Shown: positions 8,137 through 16,826, numbered from the stretch's first letter. The stretch: 64,000 nt of DNA from Bacillus sp. Cs-700 (GCF_011082085.1 NZ_CP041063.1:62001-126000); one strand, 5' to 3'. Numbers and translations are program-made. Notes: generated by a model from the letters alone, not told the origin.

Positions 8137-8286
8137 TTATGGATGAGAAGGAAATTCGTTCTTTTCACGCTGGGGATTAGCGCTTTTTTTCGCTTCCTTT
8201 ACAACTTCCTTCGCTTTTTGTGCCCGTTTCTGATCTTCCTTCGCTTTTTCTTCAATCTTTCGAATCTCTTCTCTTGAATGTTCCAC
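8137..8286 (-). CDS. Small Lys/Glu-rich protein (49 aa)
   Basis: A GTG start at 8284-8286 lies 5-6 nt from AGGAGGGT and opens a 49-codon frame ending at a TAA at 8137. The product is almost all charged: heptad-like Lys/Glu/Ala repeats from residue 5 to 36 (EEIRKIEEKAKEDQKRAQKA) suggest one long amphipathic helix or coiled coil, then a Pro-rich tail. No Cys and no membrane segment. I do not recognise a family. The excellent ribosome-binding site and its position in the gap between two terminated units support a real gene. Confidence 0.6.
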   Translation of the reverse strand: MEHSREEIRKIEEKAKEDQKRAQKAKEVVKEAKKSANPQREKNEFPSHP

Positions 8287-8457
8287 TTTTATTACCCTCC
8301 TATTTTTTACACAAAAGTTGATGAGTGAATTGAATAAATGGTTATTTAACGTACCTTACCGTAAATTGATAAAAGAATCAAGTTTTTTCTGTTTATTCCG
8401 ACATCTTATCTTTTCTCTACACATATGATGGAAAGAAATGAACAGAGGGGGACTTCG

Positions 8458-8616
8458 ATGGTAGGGGTATTGTTAACAATGGTTGTGCTGTTTCTTGGAC
8501 TGGCTCTTTTTATGGCAGTCGTATGGAGTGCAATCAAAGCGGATTCTGCAAAGTCTGATCTTGAAATGATGTGGGAAAAGTATGAAGAAGTGATTAGGAA
8601 AGAAGACGTGCTCTAG
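8458..8616 (+). CDS. Small single-pass membrane protein (52 aa)
   Basis: ATG 8458 is preceded by AGAGGGGGA. The 52-residue product has one hydrophobic helix (about residues 2-26) and a charged cytoplasmic-type tail with LEMMWEKYEEVIRKED. An upstream in-frame ATG at 8425 lacks a ribosome-binding site. I do not recognise a family. A short hairpin terminator follows at once, so it is a single-gene unit. Confidence 0.55.
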   Translation: MVGVLLTMVVLFLGLALFMAVVWSAIKADSAKSDLEMMWEKYEEVIRKEDVL

Positions 8617-8635
8617 CCCGATTAGGGGCTTTTTT
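8615..8635 (+). terminator. Short terminator hairpin
   Basis: AGCCC pairs with GGGCT around a 6-nt loop, followed by six T residues. It overlaps the stop codon of the 52-aa membrane protein. Confidence 0.6.
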
Positions 8636-8735
8636 CTTTGGAGTAAACGAAAAAGAGTTGGCTAAAATGTGATGAGATGTTGTTTTCAAATCTTAGAATC
8701 AGGGTATTTTAAAATAGAATTGAGGTGAAGCAACA

Positions 8736-9809
8736 ATGGGAATACGAACGAAATTACGAAGAAATCGAACTCAAAAAAAAGGAATGCCTCCTGGGTCTCT
8801 CGTTTATATTGGGGATGAACAAACAGAAGAAGTAACCATTTCAGCGATCGCTTTCGACAGTGATAAAATTGACGAATACAAGAATGCATCACTTGATGAA
8901 GTGAAAACAATGATTGATTCCGAAAAAGTTACCTGGGTTAATGTAAATGGTGTACATAATGTTCAACTAATTGATCAGATAAGCAAGCATGTGGGGTTAC
9001 ACCCATTAACAACAGAAGATATTTTAAATACGGAGCATCGACCAAAAATCGATTTTTTTGAAGATCATTTATTGGCGATTGTAAAAATGCTTGATTTACC
9101 AGAAGAAAGCCCGGATCTTGATGATGAGCAAGTTAGTTTTATCTTGATGGAAAATACCGTCATTACTTTCCAAGAAAAGAGCGGTGATTTATTTGATCCT
9201 GTCCGCCTTCAGCTTCAGGAAAGTAAGGGACGTATAAGAAAAAGCGGTGCTGATTTTCTTTTCTATTCGCTACTCGATGTCATATTTGATCAATATCTTA
9301 TCATAATGGATGAGATGGATGATCGAATTGCTCAGCTTGAAGGAATGATTATGGAAGATCCTGATAATCATTCGCTACAAGACATTAATCAGTATAAGAA
9401 CACCATCCTTCAATTAAAGAAAACCGTTTGGCCTGTTAGAGAAGTTGTGAACAAATTAATTAATCGCAAAGTTTCTTACATTAAAGAAGATATCTCTTTT
9501 TACTTACAAGATATTCATGACCACATCGTTCAGGCGAATGATATGGTCGAAACATCAAGGGGTCAATTATATGGCTTATTGGATGTGTATTATTCTAGTT
9601 TAAGTATGAAAATGAATGAAATTATGAAAGTGTTAACCATTGTTTCCACTATTTTTATTCCATTAACGTTTATTGCAGGAATTTATGGAATGAACTTCAA
9701 TAATATGCCTGAATTAAGTTGGGAGTGGAGTTATCCAGTTGTATGGATTGTCATGATTATCATTACTGGATTAATGCTCATGTATTTCAAACGGAAAAAG
9801 TGGTTCTAG
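8736..9809 (+). CDS. corA: CorA family magnesium/divalent cation transporter
   Basis: The 357-residue protein has the large N-terminal cytoplasmic domain and long helical region of CorA, then two C-terminal membrane helices. The family signature YGMNF (Gly-Met-Asn) sits at the end of the first helix near residue 330, with the acidic loop NNMPEL after it. The C-terminus ends in Lys/Arg-rich KRKKWF, as expected on the cytoplasmic side. It forms a pentameric channel for Mg2+ in this family. GAGGTG upstream of the ATG supports the start. No Mg riboswitch was seen upstream. The SDR gene follows after 12 bp. Confidence 0.88.
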   Translation: MGIRTKLRRNRTQKKGMPPGSLVYIGDEQTEEVTISAIAFDSDKIDEYKNASLDEVKTMIDSEKVTWVNVNGVHNVQLIDQISKHVGLHPLTTEDILNTEHRPKIDFFEDHLLAIVKMLDLPEESPDLDDEQVSFILMENTVITFQEKSGDLFDPVRLQLQESKGRIRKSGADFLFYSLLDVIFDQYLIIMDEMDDRIAQLEGMIMEDPDNHSLQDINQYKNTILQLKKTVWPVREVVNKLINRKVSYIKEDISFYLQDIHDHIVQANDMVETSRGQLYGLLDVYYSSLSMKMNEIMKVLTIVSTIFIPLTFIAGIYGMNFNNMPELSWEWSYPVVWIVMIIITGLMLMYFKRKKWF

Positions 9810-9821
9810 GAGGAGATATTG

Positions 9822-10553
9822 ATGGAAAAAGTCGCTGTTGTGACAGGTGCTGGTCATGGAATAGGGAGAGGCGTTGCGGTTGCTTATAGCGAGCAGGGAT
9901 ATCGCGTTATTCTTGCTGATGTAAATGAAGAAGGTTGCAAAGAAACGAAACGTTTAATGAAAGAAGATGCGACAGATATCATCCTAACAGACGTAAGTGA
10001 GCCAGAGGCGATCACCAGTCTTTTTAATAATGTAGAAGAGAAATATGGACGATTAGACATTTTAATTAACAACGCAGGCTTATCAGAATTCAAGCAAATG
10101 GATGAGCTAAGCGTGAACGAATGGGACGAGGTTATGAACACAAATTTAAGAAGCGTTTTTCTTGGATCACGAGCAGCGGCAGCCGTAATGAGAAAAAATA
10201 ACGGAGGATCAATCGTCAACATCGCTTCTACAAGAGCTTCTATGTCAGAACCAAACAGTGAAGCATATGCTGCTACAAAAGGTGGAATCGTAGCGCTCAC
10301 ACACGCGCTTGCTATTTCCCTTGCTGATGACCATATCACCGTCAATTCAATAAGCCCTGGTTGGATTGAAGTGGAGAATTATGAATCTCTGCGTAAGGTC
10401 GATCATGAGCAACACCCGGCAAAAAGAGTGGGGAAACCTTCTGATATCGGACGTGCGTGTCTCTTTCTAACAAATGCAGCGAATAATTTTGTGACTGGTG
10501 AGAATCTGGTGGTTGATGGGGGCATGACTCGAAAAATGATTTATGAGCATTAA
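9822..10553 (+). CDS. SDR family NAD(P)-dependent oxidoreductase
   Basis: The 243-residue protein is a classical short-chain dehydrogenase. The cofactor motif GAGHGIG is at residues 7-13, NNAG near residue 81, and the catalytic set is Ser136, Tyr149 and Lys153 (YAATK). The C-terminal part holds SPGWI and DGGMT. Asp32 at the end of beta-2 (LADVN) suggests NAD preference. Substrate is unknown. ATG 9822 is 8 nt from AGGAGG, which overlaps the corA stop, so the gene is likely cotranscribed with corA. Confidence 0.85.
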   Translation: MEKVAVVTGAGHGIGRGVAVAYSEQGYRVILADVNEEGCKETKRLMKEDATDIILTDVSEPEAITSLFNNVEEKYGRLDILINNAGLSEFKQMDELSVNEWDEVMNTNLRSVFLGSRAAAAVMRKNNGGSIVNIASTRASMSEPNSEAYAATKGGIVALTHALAISLADDHITVNSISPGWIEVENYESLRKVDHEQHPAKRVGKPSDIGRACLFLTNAANNFVTGENLVVDGGMTRKMIYEH

Positions 10554-10655
10554 TCGACTTACAGTTAACGGACAATCCCCATTCATGTTACTATAAAAGC
10601 AGACCTTCCTTAGAGAAAATTAACAGGGCGAATCATGCTTGAGGGGACGTTTTAA

Positions 10656-11111
10656 ATGGCAAAACATATGGAAGTACCTAATTTGTATGAAACAGGAATT
10701 GAAGATCTTGTAATTTCAGCAGAAAAAGTGGCGCATGTACAGCTGACGAATCCTTTGGAGCACGCAATGCTTATCTTGATCAAGTCGGGCTATTCATCGA
10801 TACCCGTATTAGATACAGAATATCGGTTAAAAGGATTGATCAGTCAGCCGCTAATCCTCGATTCGATATTAGGGATTGAGCGAATTGAATTTGAAAAGTT
10901 AAGTGAATTAGTTGTCCAGGAAGTCATGAATACGGATATACCGTGCATCAATGAAAAAGATGGTTTTTTTAAAGGGTTAAAGTTAGCGATTGACCACCCG
11001 TTTCTCTGTGTTGTTGATGATGAGAACATCTTTAAAGGTATATTGACGAGAAGAGCGCTTCTTAAATTCGTTAACCGTTATTTACATGAATCTTCCGTAC
11101 GACAGTCATAA
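10656..11111 (+). CDS. darB: c-di-AMP-binding CBS protein DarB (YkuL/CbpB)
   Basis: The 151-residue protein consists of two CBS motifs: about residues 20-75, with SGYSSIPVLD and RLKGLISQPLIL, and about 85-140, with FLCVVDDENIFKGILTRRALL. It matches YkuL of B. subtilis, a c-di-AMP receptor (DarB). Apo-DarB was reported there to bind and activate the (p)ppGpp enzyme Rel and pyruvate carboxylase. The ATG follows GAGGGGA by 8 nt. As in B. subtilis, ccpC and dapH lie just downstream, although an MFS gene and a convergent pair are inserted here. Confidence 0.9.
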   Translation: MAKHMEVPNLYETGIEDLVISAEKVAHVQLTNPLEHAMLILIKSGYSSIPVLDTEYRLKGLISQPLILDSILGIERIEFEKLSELVVQEVMNTDIPCINEKDGFFKGLKLAIDHPFLCVVDDENIFKGILTRRALLKFVNRYLHESSVRQS

Positions 11112-11118
11112 TGATTTA

Positions 11119-11143
11119 CCCGGTTCTTTAACCGGGCTTTTTT
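11119..11143 (+). terminator. Terminator after darB
   Basis: CCCGGTT and AACCGGG form a 7-bp GC-rich stem with a 4-nt loop, followed by CTTTTTT. Confidence 0.85.
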
Positions 11144-11164
11144 ACATAGGTGGAGTTGAGAAAA

Positions 11165-12703
11165 ATGAAATCGCTAACAAATCAAATATCCTATAGTATT
11201 AGAAAAAAAGAAACAAACCGACCACTCGTTCTCGGTGCGATTATAATTGGTATGTTTATGGCGGCAATTGAAGGAACGATTGTTTCTACAGCTATGCCTG
11301 GCATTGTAGGGGATCTTGGTGGATTTTCAACATTTAGCTGGGTTTTTTCAGCATACTTATTAATGTCTGCGATCACAGTGCTGATTTTTGGAAAACTTTC
11401 TGATTTATTTGGAAGAAAGCCCATATATACGATTGGCGTGGTGATTTTTCTAATCGGATCACTTTTATGTGGGTTTGCGGAGTCAATGGAAGCGCTTATT
11501 GTTTTTAGGCTCATTCAGGGAATAGGGGCAGGGGCCGTCCAACCGATTGCTCTTACGATTGTAGGAGATATGTATACAATGGAAGAAAGGGCAAAAATAC
11601 AGGGGTATCTTGCAAGTGTATGGGGAATTTCAGCTATTGCAGGACCAGCCCTAGGCGGTGTTTTTGTTCAATACTTAGACTGGGCTTGGGTTTTTTGGAT
11701 GAACATCCCGCTTGGTATTTTATCGCTGATTGGAATTGTTCTTCTGCTTCATGAATCCATTGATAAAGAAAGAAAATCAATCGATTATGCGGGAGCAGCA
11801 CTTCTACTTATGTCCATCAGTGCGCTAATGGTCGTGTTAATTGAAGGAGGAGTTCACTGGGATTGGACATCAGCTCCGATCTTCATTCTCGTCAGTATTT
11901 CAATTGTAGCGATGGTTCTGTTTTTTAGAGTAGAACGAAAGGCGAAAGAACCGCTAATGCCACTTGGGATTTGGCGGGACCCTGTTATCGCTATTTCAAA
12001 TTCCGTTACGTTTACAACCGGGATGATTTTAATTGGAGTTTCGAGCTTTCTTCCGACATTTGTTCAAGGAGTTATGGAAGAGCCCCCGATCATTGCAGGT
12101 TTTACCCTTACAACGATGTCGATTGGGTGGCCGATTGCATCAACGATTGCTGGGAAGCTTGTAATTAAAATTGGGTTTAGGGTCACTTCCGTGCTTGGAG
12201 GTATCGCGCTTATTAGTGGTTCTGCCATCTATCTTTTAATGACTCCAGCCCTTGGCCCTATTTTTGCAGGTGTTGGTTCGTTTTTCATCGGGGTTGGAAT
12301 GGGTTTAACCTCTACAACGTTTATCGTAGCCATTCAAAGCGCTGTCTCATGGAAACAGAGAGGCATTGCAACTGCTTCAAATATGTTTATGAGAACATTA
12401 GGAAGTGCAGTCGGTGCAGCATTACTTGGCGGTATTTTGAATAGCCGTCTGCAGAAATACTTAGCAAATCATACCTCAAGTGACGAGGTGAATATCAATA
12501 CAGCGAATCAGTTACTTGATGAAGCAAAGAGAAAAAGTCTTGACCCAACAGTTCTTGAACTGTTACAAAATGGATTAACTACTTCATTGAAATGGGTATA
12601 TGGGGGAGTAGCTGTCTTCGCACTCATCAGTTTTGTTCTGGTTCTTTTTTTACCCAAAAAAGCGGAGTCAACTTCCGACGAAAAAGAATTTCATCATGAA
12701 TAA
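11165..12703 (+). CDS. MFS drug exporter, DHA2 (14-TMS) family
   Basis: The 512-residue protein has about 14 hydrophobic helices and the marks of the DHA2 family: motif A as GKLSDLFGRKP in loop 2-3, motif C as AGPALGGVF in helix 5, and DWAWVFWMNIPLG at the start of helix 6. Such proteins export toxic compounds using the proton gradient; the substrate here is unknown. ATG 11165 is chosen because AGGTGGAG is 9 nt upstream; a GTG at 11150 lies inside that site. No TetR/MarR regulator is adjacent. The gene is flanked by terminators. Confidence 0.85.
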   Translation: MKSLTNQISYSIRKKETNRPLVLGAIIIGMFMAAIEGTIVSTAMPGIVGDLGGFSTFSWVFSAYLLMSAITVLIFGKLSDLFGRKPIYTIGVVIFLIGSLLCGFAESMEALIVFRLIQGIGAGAVQPIALTIVGDMYTMEERAKIQGYLASVWGISAIAGPALGGVFVQYLDWAWVFWMNIPLGILSLIGIVLLLHESIDKERKSIDYAGAALLLMSISALMVVLIEGGVHWDWTSAPIFILVSISIVAMVLFFRVERKAKEPLMPLGIWRDPVIAISNSVTFTTGMILIGVSSFLPTFVQGVMEEPPIIAGFTLTTMSIGWPIASTIAGKLVIKIGFRVTSVLGGIALISGSAIYLLMTPALGPIFAGVGSFFIGVGMGLTSTTFIVAIQSAVSWKQRGIATASNMFMRTLGSAVGAALLGGILNSRLQKYLANHTSSDEVNINTANQLLDEAKRKSLDPTVLELLQNGLTTSLKWVYGGVAVFALISFVLVLFLPKKAESTSDEKEFHHE

Positions 12704-12710
12704 AATTGAG

Positions 12711-12741
12711 AAAAAACCCGGCTCGGTTAAGAGCCGGGTTT
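12711..12741 (+). terminator. Bidirectional terminator between the MFS and VOC genes
   Basis: AAACCCGGCTC and GAGCCGGGTTT form an 11-bp stem with a 6-nt loop and A/T tracts on both sides. It covers the last codons and stop of the minus-strand VOC gene. Confidence 0.85.
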
Positions 12742-13107
12742 AGCTATACGTGAAAGGAACTCAATTCGATTACAGAAAGGATCAAAGAAGGTAAAGCGCT
12801 GAAGACCTTCGATTGGGGTTTCCTCTTGAATCATAATGCCACTTTTTTCGAGATACGCTCTTACGTCATTTAGGTTATTAATCTCAAATGCAGGGTGTCT
12901 TTTACCAGGGACGATCGTGTCCTCTGTTCCGATATGAAGCTCAATGTTCGCTCCTTTAAGCCAGAAGCCACCATTTTTCTTTAACGCTTCTGGTTTATCT
13001 ATTTCTACAAAGCCTAATGTTTCAATATAGAATTGTTTCGCTTTTTCTTCCTTCCCTGTCGGTATGCAAATTTGAACGTGGTGAAGGCGTAGGTAGTCGA
13101 TAACCAT
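12727..13107 (-). CDS. VOC (glyoxalase-like) family protein
   Basis: The 126-residue protein is a single VOC domain: LHHVQICIPTG at the N-terminus, a central HPAFEI strand and FFDPFCNRIEFL at the C-terminus. The likely metal ligands (His near residue 9, His near residue 55-70, Glu near residue 118) are kept. It resembles enzymes annotated as glyoxalase but the substrate cannot be read from sequence. AGGAGTGAGCTGAA precedes the ATG. It lies 12 bp after the TSUP gene on the same strand and may be cotranscribed with it. Confidence 0.8.
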   Translation of the reverse strand: MVIDYLRLHHVQICIPTGKEEKAKQFYIETLGFVEIDKPEALKKNGGFWLKGANIELHIGTEDTIVPGKRHPAFEINNLNDVRAYLEKSGIMIQEETPIEGLQRFTFFDPFCNRIEFLSRIAKPGS

Positions 13108-13119
13108 TTCAGCTCACTC

Positions 13120-13893
13120 CTAAAATTGAGTTTTTATAAGACTATAGCAAACTTGAAAAATCAAAAGAATCGTCATCGACCGTAGTAACCAGTTTACTTG
13201 ACGAAAAGAAAGTTTATTTGCCATTCGAACAGAAAGTTGAGCCCCAGTAATGGATCCAGCTGCAAGAGGAAGGGCAATTGCCATACTAAGATGACCATTA
13301 AGTAAATAGACGATGACGGCTCCTGTACAGCTTAAAAATGTATTAAACCTTGTGAGTCCAATGGAAGTAAGATAGGCGATTCCACTTTGACGAAAAAGAT
13401 GCATCTGTAGGGTCGCCTGTCCAGGACCGAATGTTCCGTCATACCATCCAATGAGACCAATGAAAGGCAAAGATTTAACGGGTACTTTATGCGATGAATG
13501 ATTTGACTGTCCTTTTTTTATAAAGGATAAAGCTAATGCAATAACAAGCATTGTACCTGCGAAAATTTGAAGGGCCTGCTCGGAAAGTAAGGAGGCAAAT
13601 AGACCACCAAGAACGCCACCACATAGCGCAATAGGGCCAGTTTTTAAAGCTTCCTTCATTGATAACTCTTTTCTCTTAAATAATACATAAAAGCTAGAGA
13701 ATGAGCTTAGCATATTGGAGAACTTGTTCGCTGAAATAATGGAATGAATGGGAAGTCCTAGTAACATCATGGAAGGTACGTTAATCAGACCTCCGCTTCC
13801 TGATAAAGTGCCAACAAAGGTGGCAATAAGCCCAATGCCAAATAAGAAAAGTGAGTCCATGAACATCATCTCCATATGAAAGATCTCATTCAT
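13120..13893 (-). CDS. TSUP (TauE/SafE) family membrane transporter
   Basis: The 257-residue protein has about eight hydrophobic helices and the two Gly-rich family repeats: GTLSGSGGLINVPSMM near residue 27 and GWYDGTFGPGQATLQ near residue 147. TSUP proteins carry sulfite, sulfonates or small organic anions; no sulfur genes lie nearby to narrow it. AGGTG upstream fits ATG 13893; an internal ATG 36 nt later after GGAG is possible. The gene diverges from ccpC, so the CcpC-type box in the 100-bp gap could act on it too. Confidence 0.8.
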   Translation of the reverse strand: MNEIFHMEMMFMDSLFLFGIGLIATFVGTLSGSGGLINVPSMMLLGLPIHSIISANKFSNMLSSFSSFYVLFKRKELSMKEALKTGPIALCGGVLGGLFASLLSEQALQIFAGTMLVIALALSFIKKGQSNHSSHKVPVKSLPFIGLIGWYDGTFGPGQATLQMHLFRQSGIAYLTSIGLTRFNTFLSCTGAVIVYLLNGHLSMAIALPLAAGSITGAQLSVRMANKLSFRQVNWLLRSMTILLIFQVCYSLIKTQF

Positions 13894-13945
13894 AGTATAG
13901 TCACCTTTCTTCCATAATGAAATTAGATTATAATAATGAATTACG

Positions 13946-13973
13946 ATAAGTTATCCTTATGGATAAAGCTTAT
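13946..13973 (+). promoter_or_regulatory. CcpC-type operator between the TSUP gene and ccpC
   Basis: ATAA-N7-TTAT is exact at 13946-13960, and an overlapping TTATCC-TTAT-GGATAA palindrome spans 13951-13966. A second ATAAAGCTTAT follows at 13963-13973. ATAA-N7-TTAT is the half-site pattern described for CcpC at the citB and citZ promoters of B. subtilis. It lies downstream of a TATAAT (13929-13934) and 22 bp before the ccpC start, so it could block ccpC transcription. Confidence 0.55.
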
Positions 13974-13994
13974 TGGTGAGAAAGGAGGGATTCG

Positions 13995-14852
13995 ATGAGC
14001 TCTGAATATCAAGTGTTATCGATCCTAGCTGAAGAAGCAAATATGCGGAGAGCCGCTGAAAGATTGTATGTTTCCCAACCAGCTTTAAGTCAACGACTAC
14101 AATCAATTGAAAAAGCGTGGGGTGTTCCGATTTTTCTTCGATCCCAAAGAGGATTAACGATTACACCAGCAGGTGAGCGAATTATTGCTTTTGCGAATGA
14201 TACGATTCGGAGAGAAGAAAAAGTGTTTGAAGCGTTGACTGCCTTAAGTTCAGAAGTTCACGGAACGTTAAAATTAGCTGTTGCGTCGATTATTGGACAA
14301 TATTGGCTTCCTGCAGTGTTGAAGAAGTTTGTTGAACATTATCCAAGCGTAAAAATCTCACTTGTCACCGGATGGAGCAGTGACATTTTACGCTACTTGT
14401 ATGAAGATGATATTCACATTGGGATCATTCGTGGAAAGCCCGATTGGCGAGGGAGAAGTCAGTACTTGCTTTCAGATGAGCTTTATCTAGTGGATACAGC
14501 GATTCAATCGATGGAAGAGCTGAAGGAAACAGAAAAACCGTTTATACAGTTTAAGAGTGATTCGACTTATTTTCAGGAAATACAAGAGTGGTGGCAAACT
14601 CAGTCATTCGCACCCCCAAAGAAAACGATCGTCGTCGATCAAATTGAAACGTGTAAGCAGATGGCGTTAAATGGGATCGGCTATGCCATACTACCTTCGA
14701 TTAGCATTACAGAGAATGATAAAGAGTATTTTCGCATTCCTCTTAAAGATGGTGAAGGATTGCCATTAAAGAGAGATACGTGGTTATTAACCAATGATAC
14801 CGCAATGCAATTGAAGCAAGTTCAAAAGTTTGTGGAATTATTAAGTGAATAG
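13995..14852 (+). CDS. ccpC: LysR-type regulator CcpC
   Basis: The 285-residue protein has an N-terminal LysR helix-turn-helix (MRRAAERLYVSQPALSQRLQ, residues about 18-37) and a C-terminal effector domain. Several segments match B. subtilis CcpC closely as I recall it: KLAVASIIGQ, HIGIIRG, FIQFKSDSTYFQEIQ and DQIETCKQMAL. CcpC represses citrate-synthase and aconitase genes and responds to citrate. The start is fixed by AAAGGAGGG; the N-terminus is a few residues shorter than in B. subtilis. It lies between darB and dapH as in B. subtilis. A CcpC-type box in its own promoter region suggests autoregulation. Confidence 0.92.
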   Translation: MSSEYQVLSILAEEANMRRAAERLYVSQPALSQRLQSIEKAWGVPIFLRSQRGLTITPAGERIIAFANDTIRREEKVFEALTALSSEVHGTLKLAVASIIGQYWLPAVLKKFVEHYPSVKISLVTGWSSDILRYLYEDDIHIGIIRGKPDWRGRSQYLLSDELYLVDTAIQSMEELKETEKPFIQFKSDSTYFQEIQEWWQTQSFAPPKKTIVVDQIETCKQMALNGIGYAILPSISITENDKEYFRIPLKDGEGLPLKRDTWLLTNDTAMQLKQVQKFVELLSE

Positions 14853-14902
14853 CTTGTAAGATTAGACTTCACGTAAACGATCATGTACGATAAAATGTGT
14901 AA

Positions 14903-14924
14903 CATGCTTTGTTTTATAAGCATG
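14903..14924 (+). repeat. Inverted repeat upstream of dapH
   Basis: CATGCTT (14903-14909) and AAGCATG (14918-14924) flank an 8-nt AT-rich loop, ending 22 bp before the dapH start. There is no T tract, so it is not a terminator for ccpC. It could be an operator or a 5'-UTR hairpin. A possible promoter (TTCACG-17-TAAAAT, 14868-14896) lies just upstream. Confidence 0.4.
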
Positions 14925-14946
14925 ATAACAAAGGAGGAATTATCCA

Positions 14947-15666
14947 ATGAAAATGATGGATGCAAACGAAATTATTAGCTTTATTCAAAACAGTGAGAAA
15001 TCAACTCCTGTGAAAGTACATATTAAAGGAAACCTTGAAGGAATTGACTTTGGTAGTAACACGAAGTCATTCATTACAGGGAATACTGGTGTTCTTTTCG
15101 GAGAGTGGAAAGACATTAAAAAGGCGCTTGAGTCTGAAGCTTCAAATATTGAAGATTACGTTGTAGAGAATGACCGTCGTAATTCTGCAATTCCAATGCT
15201 TGATCTTAAAGGTATTCAAGCACGTATTGAGCCTGGAGCTGTTATTCGCGATCAAGTGGAAATTGGAAATAACGCTGTTATCATGATGGGCGCAATGATC
15301 AATATCGGATCTGTTGTGGGTGAAGGAACGATGATCGACATGAACGTGGTTCTTGGTGGACGTGCGACTGTCGGTAAGAACTGTCATATTGGTGCAGGCT
15401 CTGTGCTTGCTGGAGTTATTGAGCCACCATCTGCTAGCCCTGTTATCATCGAAGACGATGTTGTGATTGGTGCAAACGCAGTCGTTCTAGAAGGCGTGAA
15501 AGTAGGAAAAGGTTCAGTAGTTGCAGCCGGTGCGATTGTTACAGAAGATGTTCCTGAGTATACACTTGTTGCTGGAACTCCAGCACGTGTGCTTAAGAAG
15601 ATTGATGATCAAACTCGTTCGAAAACTGAAATCAAAAAAGAGCTTCGTCAGCTACAAAACGACTAA
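14947..15666 (+). CDS. dapH: Tetrahydrodipicolinate N-acetyltransferase DapH
   Basis: The 239-residue enzyme acetylates tetrahydrodipicolinate with acetyl-CoA, the first step of the acetylase branch to meso-diaminopimelate and lysine. A DapH-type N-terminal domain (about 1-85) precedes a left-handed beta-helix of hexapeptide repeats (about 90-190; e.g. [29 protein letters not shown]). Length and sequence match YkuQ of B. subtilis. AAAGGAGGAATT precedes the ATG. The deacetylase gene follows after 5 bp, forming a two-gene diaminopimelate operon. No lysine riboswitch was seen upstream. Confidence 0.95.
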   Translation: MKMMDANEIISFIQNSEKSTPVKVHIKGNLEGIDFGSNTKSFITGNTGVLFGEWKDIKKALESEASNIEDYVVENDRRNSAIPMLDLKGIQARIEPGAVIRDQVEIGNNAVIMMGAMINIGSVVGEGTMIDMNVVLGGRATVGKNCHIGAGSVLAGVIEPPSASPVIIEDDVVIGANAVVLEGVKVGKGSVVAAGAIVTEDVPEYTLVAGTPARVLKKIDDQTRSKTEIKKELRQLQND

Positions 15667-15671
15667 TTCCA

Positions 15672-16787
15672 ATGGATATTTCATCTATCCGTAGGGATTT
15701 GCATCGAATTCCTGAACGAGGGTTCCAGGAATTTAAGACGCAGCAGTATTTGCTTCATTTTATAGAAAACTTGCCACAGGACCGTCTCCAGGTAAAAACT
15801 TGGAGAACGGGTATCCTTGTCCTTGTTCAAGGAGAAAATTCATCAAAAACAATCGGCTACCGAACAGATATTGATGGACTTCCAATTAAGGAAGAGACGG
15901 GATACGCGTTTCAATCTGAGCATGACGGATACATGCATGCATGTGGACATGATTTTCATATGACAATTGCGCTCTCGATCCTTGAATATTATGCAACTCA
16001 TCGCGTGAAAGATAATTTATTATTTGTTTTTCAACCAGCAGAAGAAGGCCCAGGCGGTGCACTTCCAATGCTTGATAGTGAAGAGTTTAAAGCTTGGAAG
16101 CCTGATCAAATGATTGCGTTACACATTGCCCCCGAATATCCAGTTGGGACGATCGCAACGAGACCAGGTTTGCTTTTTGCAAATACATCTGAGCTGTTTA
16201 TCGATTTAACTGGTAAAGGGGGTCATGCTGCCTATCCCCATCACACGCGTGATATGGTCGTTGCCGCTAGCCATCTTGTCACCCAGTTCCAATCCATTGT
16301 AGCGCGGAATGTCGATCCGCTCGACTCAGCGGTTGTGACAGTTGGGAAAATTGACGGTGGTACAAAGCAAAACATCATTGCAGAAAAAGCGCGATTAGAA
16401 GGCACCATTCGTACGCTTTCGGCTGATTCAATGTCAAAAGTAAAGACCCGTATTGAATCGATGGTAAGAGGGATTGAGGCCTCATTTGAGTGTGAAGCTT
16501 CTATTGATTACGGTTCAAACTATTATCAAGTGAGCAATACGCCAGAGCTTGTACAGACGTTTATGGATAAAATGGAGTCTCTCTCTGACGTTACATTAGT
16601 GGAATGTCGTGAAGCCATGACCGGTGAAGATTTTGGTTATTTCTTAAAAGAAATTCCTGGATTTATGTTCTGGCTTGGTGTAAATTCTTCATCAGGTCTT
16701 CATACATCGACATTGAAACCAGATGAGTCGGCAATTGAAACGGCGTACCTTGCGTTAACTTCCTATTTAAATGAAATAGCAAACTAA
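15672..16787 (+). CDS. ykuR: N-acetyl-diaminopimelate deacetylase (M20 family)
   Basis: The 371-residue M20 amidohydrolase removes the acetyl group from N-acetyl-LL-diaminopimelate in the acetylase branch. Metal ligands are visible in HACGHDFHM (about residues 94-102: Cys, His), in PAEEGPGG (about 130-137: Glu) and in the C-terminal GLHTSTL (His). A dimerisation lid domain sits at about 175-290. It begins 5 bp after dapH with no good ribosome-binding site of its own, so translation is probably coupled to dapH. A strong terminator ends the operon. Confidence 0.92.
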   Translation: MDISSIRRDLHRIPERGFQEFKTQQYLLHFIENLPQDRLQVKTWRTGILVLVQGENSSKTIGYRTDIDGLPIKEETGYAFQSEHDGYMHACGHDFHMTIALSILEYYATHRVKDNLLFVFQPAEEGPGGALPMLDSEEFKAWKPDQMIALHIAPEYPVGTIATRPGLLFANTSELFIDLTGKGGHAAYPHHTRDMVVAASHLVTQFQSIVARNVDPLDSAVVTVGKIDGGTKQNIIAEKARLEGTIRTLSADSMSKVKTRIESMVRGIEASFECEASIDYGSNYYQVSNTPELVQTFMDKMESLSDVTLVECREAMTGEDFGYFLKEIPGFMFWLGVNSSSGLHTSTLKPDESAIETAYLALTSYLNEIAN

Positions 16788-16794
16788 GTACATG

Positions 16795-16826
16795 AGCCTT
16801 CAGGTAACTATACCTGAAGGCTTTTA
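16795..16826 (+). terminator. Terminator of the dapH-ykuR operon
   Basis: AGCCTTCAGGTA and TACCTGAAGGCT form a perfect 12-bp stem with a 4-nt loop and a short T run. Confidence 0.9.

Noticed and set aside
11971-12168. Plus-strand frame of 65 codons inside the MFS gene
   Set aside because: It is in another frame of a clear transporter gene, with no ribosome-binding site and Cys/Tyr/Arg-rich composition.
14853-14946. Lysine riboswitch before dapH
   Set aside because: The gap is only 94 bp and shows a single small inverted repeat, far too little for the lysine aptamer.
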